Assembly: GCA_034440595.1 (NCBI GenBank)
Contig: JAWXCH010000341.1
Coordinates: 1 to 24,613, forward strand
Origin: JAWXCH01 sp034440595
GTDB taxonomy: Bacteria > Planctomycetota > Planctomycetia > Pirellulales > JALHPA01
Direction of reading: 5' to 3'
DNA length: 24,613 nucleotides
Position numbers and translations under genes: made by a program. Shown here piece after piece: positions 23,355-24,613 of this stretch (position 1 is the stretch's first letter; the number at the start of each line of letters is the position of its first letter). Below the pieces are notes generated by a model. It saw only the letters and a list, made by a program, of their open reading frames with translations. It did not search any database and was not told the origin of the DNA.

Positions 23355-23585
23355 ATGGCACACACAAACGACCAATTCGAACAAGAGTCCACCGAATGGA
23401 ACGACGATCAGCTCTTCGTCAGTGCATTGGAAAGCTCGGCTTTCGCCGAGTTCGATAGCGAAATTGACGACGAATTGGATTCGCTAGTGGCTCGCTACAC
23501 CGGCTGGGCCGCACCCAACGCAACCTCCATACGTCGGTCCTCCATGAAGTTCCCCAGTGCCAAACCGCTGAAGAAGCCAAAGTAA
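23355..23585 (+). CDS. Small acidic hypothetical protein
   Basis: 76 residues. The N-terminal two thirds is strongly acidic (D-S-E-I-D-D-E-L-D-S-L) and likely helical. The C-terminal 15 residues are basic (S-S-M-K-F-P-S-A-K-P-L-K-K-P-K). No signal or membrane segment. It has a purine-rich ribosome region upstream, its own probable promoter and a strong terminator 55 bases downstream, so it looks like a real monocistronic gene. The acidic body with a basic tail would suit a protein- or nucleic-acid-binding adaptor, but this is a guess; I do not recognise a family. Confidence 0.65.
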   Translation: MAHTNDQFEQESTEWNDDQLFVSALESSAFAEFDSEIDDELDSLVARYTGWAAPNATSIRRSSMKFPSAKPLKKPK

Positions 23586-23640
23586 GCACTGCATAGCTTT
23601 ATTGGTGGCCTGCCCTGCTGGCTGCCCTTCATTACAAAAT

Positions 23641-23680
23641 AAAACAGGCCCGAGCAATCTGCTCGGGCCTGTTTTATTTG
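23641..23680. terminator. Bidirectional intrinsic terminator between convergent genes
   Basis: AAAACAGGCCCGAGCA (23641-23656) pairs perfectly with TGCTCGGGCCTGTTTT (23660-23675) around ATC. ATTTGTT follows on the plus side and A-rich bases precede it, giving T-runs on both strands. It serves the 23355 gene and the oxidoreductase gene. Confidence 0.9.
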
Positions 23681-23709
23681 TTAGACTTTGAGTTTTCTGA
23701 CGATCGGGC

Positions 23710-24613
23710 TTAGGACAAGGTGTTGATTCCAGGGACTGGCAGCACGACAGCCGGTGCCGGGCCAAGCTCTACAACCTCAGGGCCTAGCTTCACATTGGAG
23801 TTCATGGCTTTTTCCCACGTGATGCGCTGCCCGGTGTAGGCGGACATGCGCCCCATGAGGGCCATCAAAGTACTATTGGCCATGTACTGACCATTATTAA
23901 TCGGATTGCCGGAGCGAATGGCCGCAAACAGCTCGGCGTGCTCCTGGTCGTACATGTTCGGGTTGGGGTTTTCCTTATTGCGCCAGATATTCTTGCCATT
24001 GACCAGATTGCGCTGGATGTCAGCCTTGCCGGTGGTGCCAATCACAATGTCGTTGACATCGTTGTAGCAGCCAGCCATTTGGCGACACCCGGCAAAGACC
24101 ATCGGGCCGCTGGCGTACTCATACATGACATTGAAATGATCAAAAACGTCGCCGAATTTTGGCTCAGTTCGGACCTGACGACCACCAGCACCAACGCAAG
24201 CAACCGGGGTCTCATCCTTTAATGCCCACGATGCCTTGTCCAGGCTGTGGATATGCTGCTCAGCAATATGGTCGCCCGAGAGCCAGTTGAAATAGATCCA
24301 GTTGCGAACCTGCCATTCCATATCGGTCCAATTATCTTTGCGACCGTGGTGCCATAGCGGGCCAGTGTAATAGGTGGTGTAAATCGCACGCACGTCACCG
24401 ATTTCACCTTCGTGGATCCGTTTGTACGTTTCACGCTTTGGCAAGTGGTAGCGATAGCAAAGACCAGAAACGACGTTCAGGCTCTTTTTCTTGGCCTCTT
24501 CGCAACTGGCCAGCACGCTGCGGACGCCAGGCGCATCGACCGCGACCGGCTTTTCGCAAAAGACATGCTTGTTCTTATCAATTGCATACTTCAACTGTTC
24601 CGGTCGGAAATAG
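23710..24613 (-). CDS. Gfo/Idh/MocA family oxidoreductase, C-terminal 300 residues
   Basis: The frame is open to the window edge, reading Y-F-R-P-E-Q-L-K-Y-A-I before the first start-like codon, so the gene continues beyond 24613 and its Rossmann NAD(P)-binding N-terminus is not seen. Present are the family motif H-V-F-C-E-K-P-V-A (nicotinamide-side Lys), and the C-terminal alpha/beta domain with W-L-S-G-D-H-I-A-E-Q-H-I-H-S-L-D, where the Asp and His residues occupy the catalytic positions of this family. Such enzymes act on sugars or other polyols, and planctomycetes carry many, often Tat-exported; an export signal would be in the missing part. The C-terminal tail is Pro/Val-rich (P-A-P-A-V-V-L-P-V-P). 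The substrate cannot be told. Confidence 0.92.
   Translation of the reverse strand, partial: YFRPEQLKYAIDKNKHVFCEKPVAVDAPGVRSVLASCEEAKKKSLNVVSGLCYRYHLPKRETYKRIHEGEIGDVRAIYTTYYTGPLWHHGRKDNWTDMEWQVRNWIYFNWLSGDHIAEQHIHSLDKASWALKDETPVACVGAGGRQVRTEPKFGDVFDHFNVMYEYASGPMVFAGCRQMAGCYNDVNDIVIGTTGKADIQRNLVNGKNIWRNKENPNPNMYDQEHAELFAAIRSGNPINNGQYMANSTLMALMGRMSAYTGQRITWEKAMNSNVKLGPEVVELGPAPAVVLPVPGINTLS

Noticed and set aside
1..24613. CRISPR array, tRNA, rRNA, tmRNA, insertion sequence or transposase
   Set aside because: I looked for regularly spaced repeats, cloverleaf-like segments, conserved RNA blocks and transposase motifs and found none; the repeats present are short dispersed hairpins.

Overview
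The window looks like chromosomal DNA of a planctomycete, probably of the Pirellulales type. I infer this from exported proteins with Gly/Pro-rich tracts, a DUF11 lipoprotein, a Gfo/Idh/MocA oxidoreductase of the kind these genomes carry in many copies, an orphan FlgM-like protein, and several families of short hairpin-forming dispersed repeats between genes. The taxonomy comes from protein character only; no rRNA or tRNA gene is visible.

Layout. 1-109 (minus): start of an exported or membrane-anchored protein cut by the window edge. 423-4113 (plus): three consecutive genes for exported proteins; two share a homologous core domain and the third ends in a DUF11 domain. 4269-5189: EamA/DMT permease. 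5234-6364: class I/II PLP aminotransferase. 6520-6858: YbjQ/UPF0145 protein. 7280-8563 (minus): ClpX. 8900-9175 (minus): small membrane protein with a SHOCT-like tail. 9667-11688: secreted beta-sandwich protein with Asp-box-like motifs. 11816-12925: DNA polymerase III delta (holA). 13092-14519: adenylosuccinate lyase (purB) of the animal-like type.

15073-19823 is the standout. It is a roughly 1580-residue protein joining an N-terminal sacsin/HSP90-like (GHKL) ATPase to a C-terminal superfamily 1 UPF1/Dna2-like helicase. Its reading frame is broken once, exactly at the sequence T TTT TTA. A -1 shift there, or one more T, restores the ATPase motif. It is AT-richer than its neighbours, stands alone between housekeeping genes, and is preceded by repeats and nested inverted repeats. 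I read it as a horizontally acquired candidate defence or nucleic-acid-surveillance gene whose expression may depend on slippage or phase variation; a homopolymer sequencing error is the main alternative.

20504-21004 (minus): Fur-family metalloregulator with a palindromic operator in its own promoter region. 21594-21878 (minus): FlgM-like anti-sigma factor. 22161-22484: unrecognised small ORF, followed by a region with a strong plus-strand terminator at about 22910. 23355-23585: small acidic protein. It converges across a bidirectional terminator on the C-terminal 300 residues of a Gfo/Idh/MocA oxidoreductase that runs off the window end.

The genes form mostly short, independent transcription units. 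The clear operon is 423-4113; its second and third genes lie 11 bases apart. Intergenic space is rich in hairpin repeats. One family sits just after stop codons in the same orientation as the gene, which suggests a role in, or preference for, transcript 3' ends.
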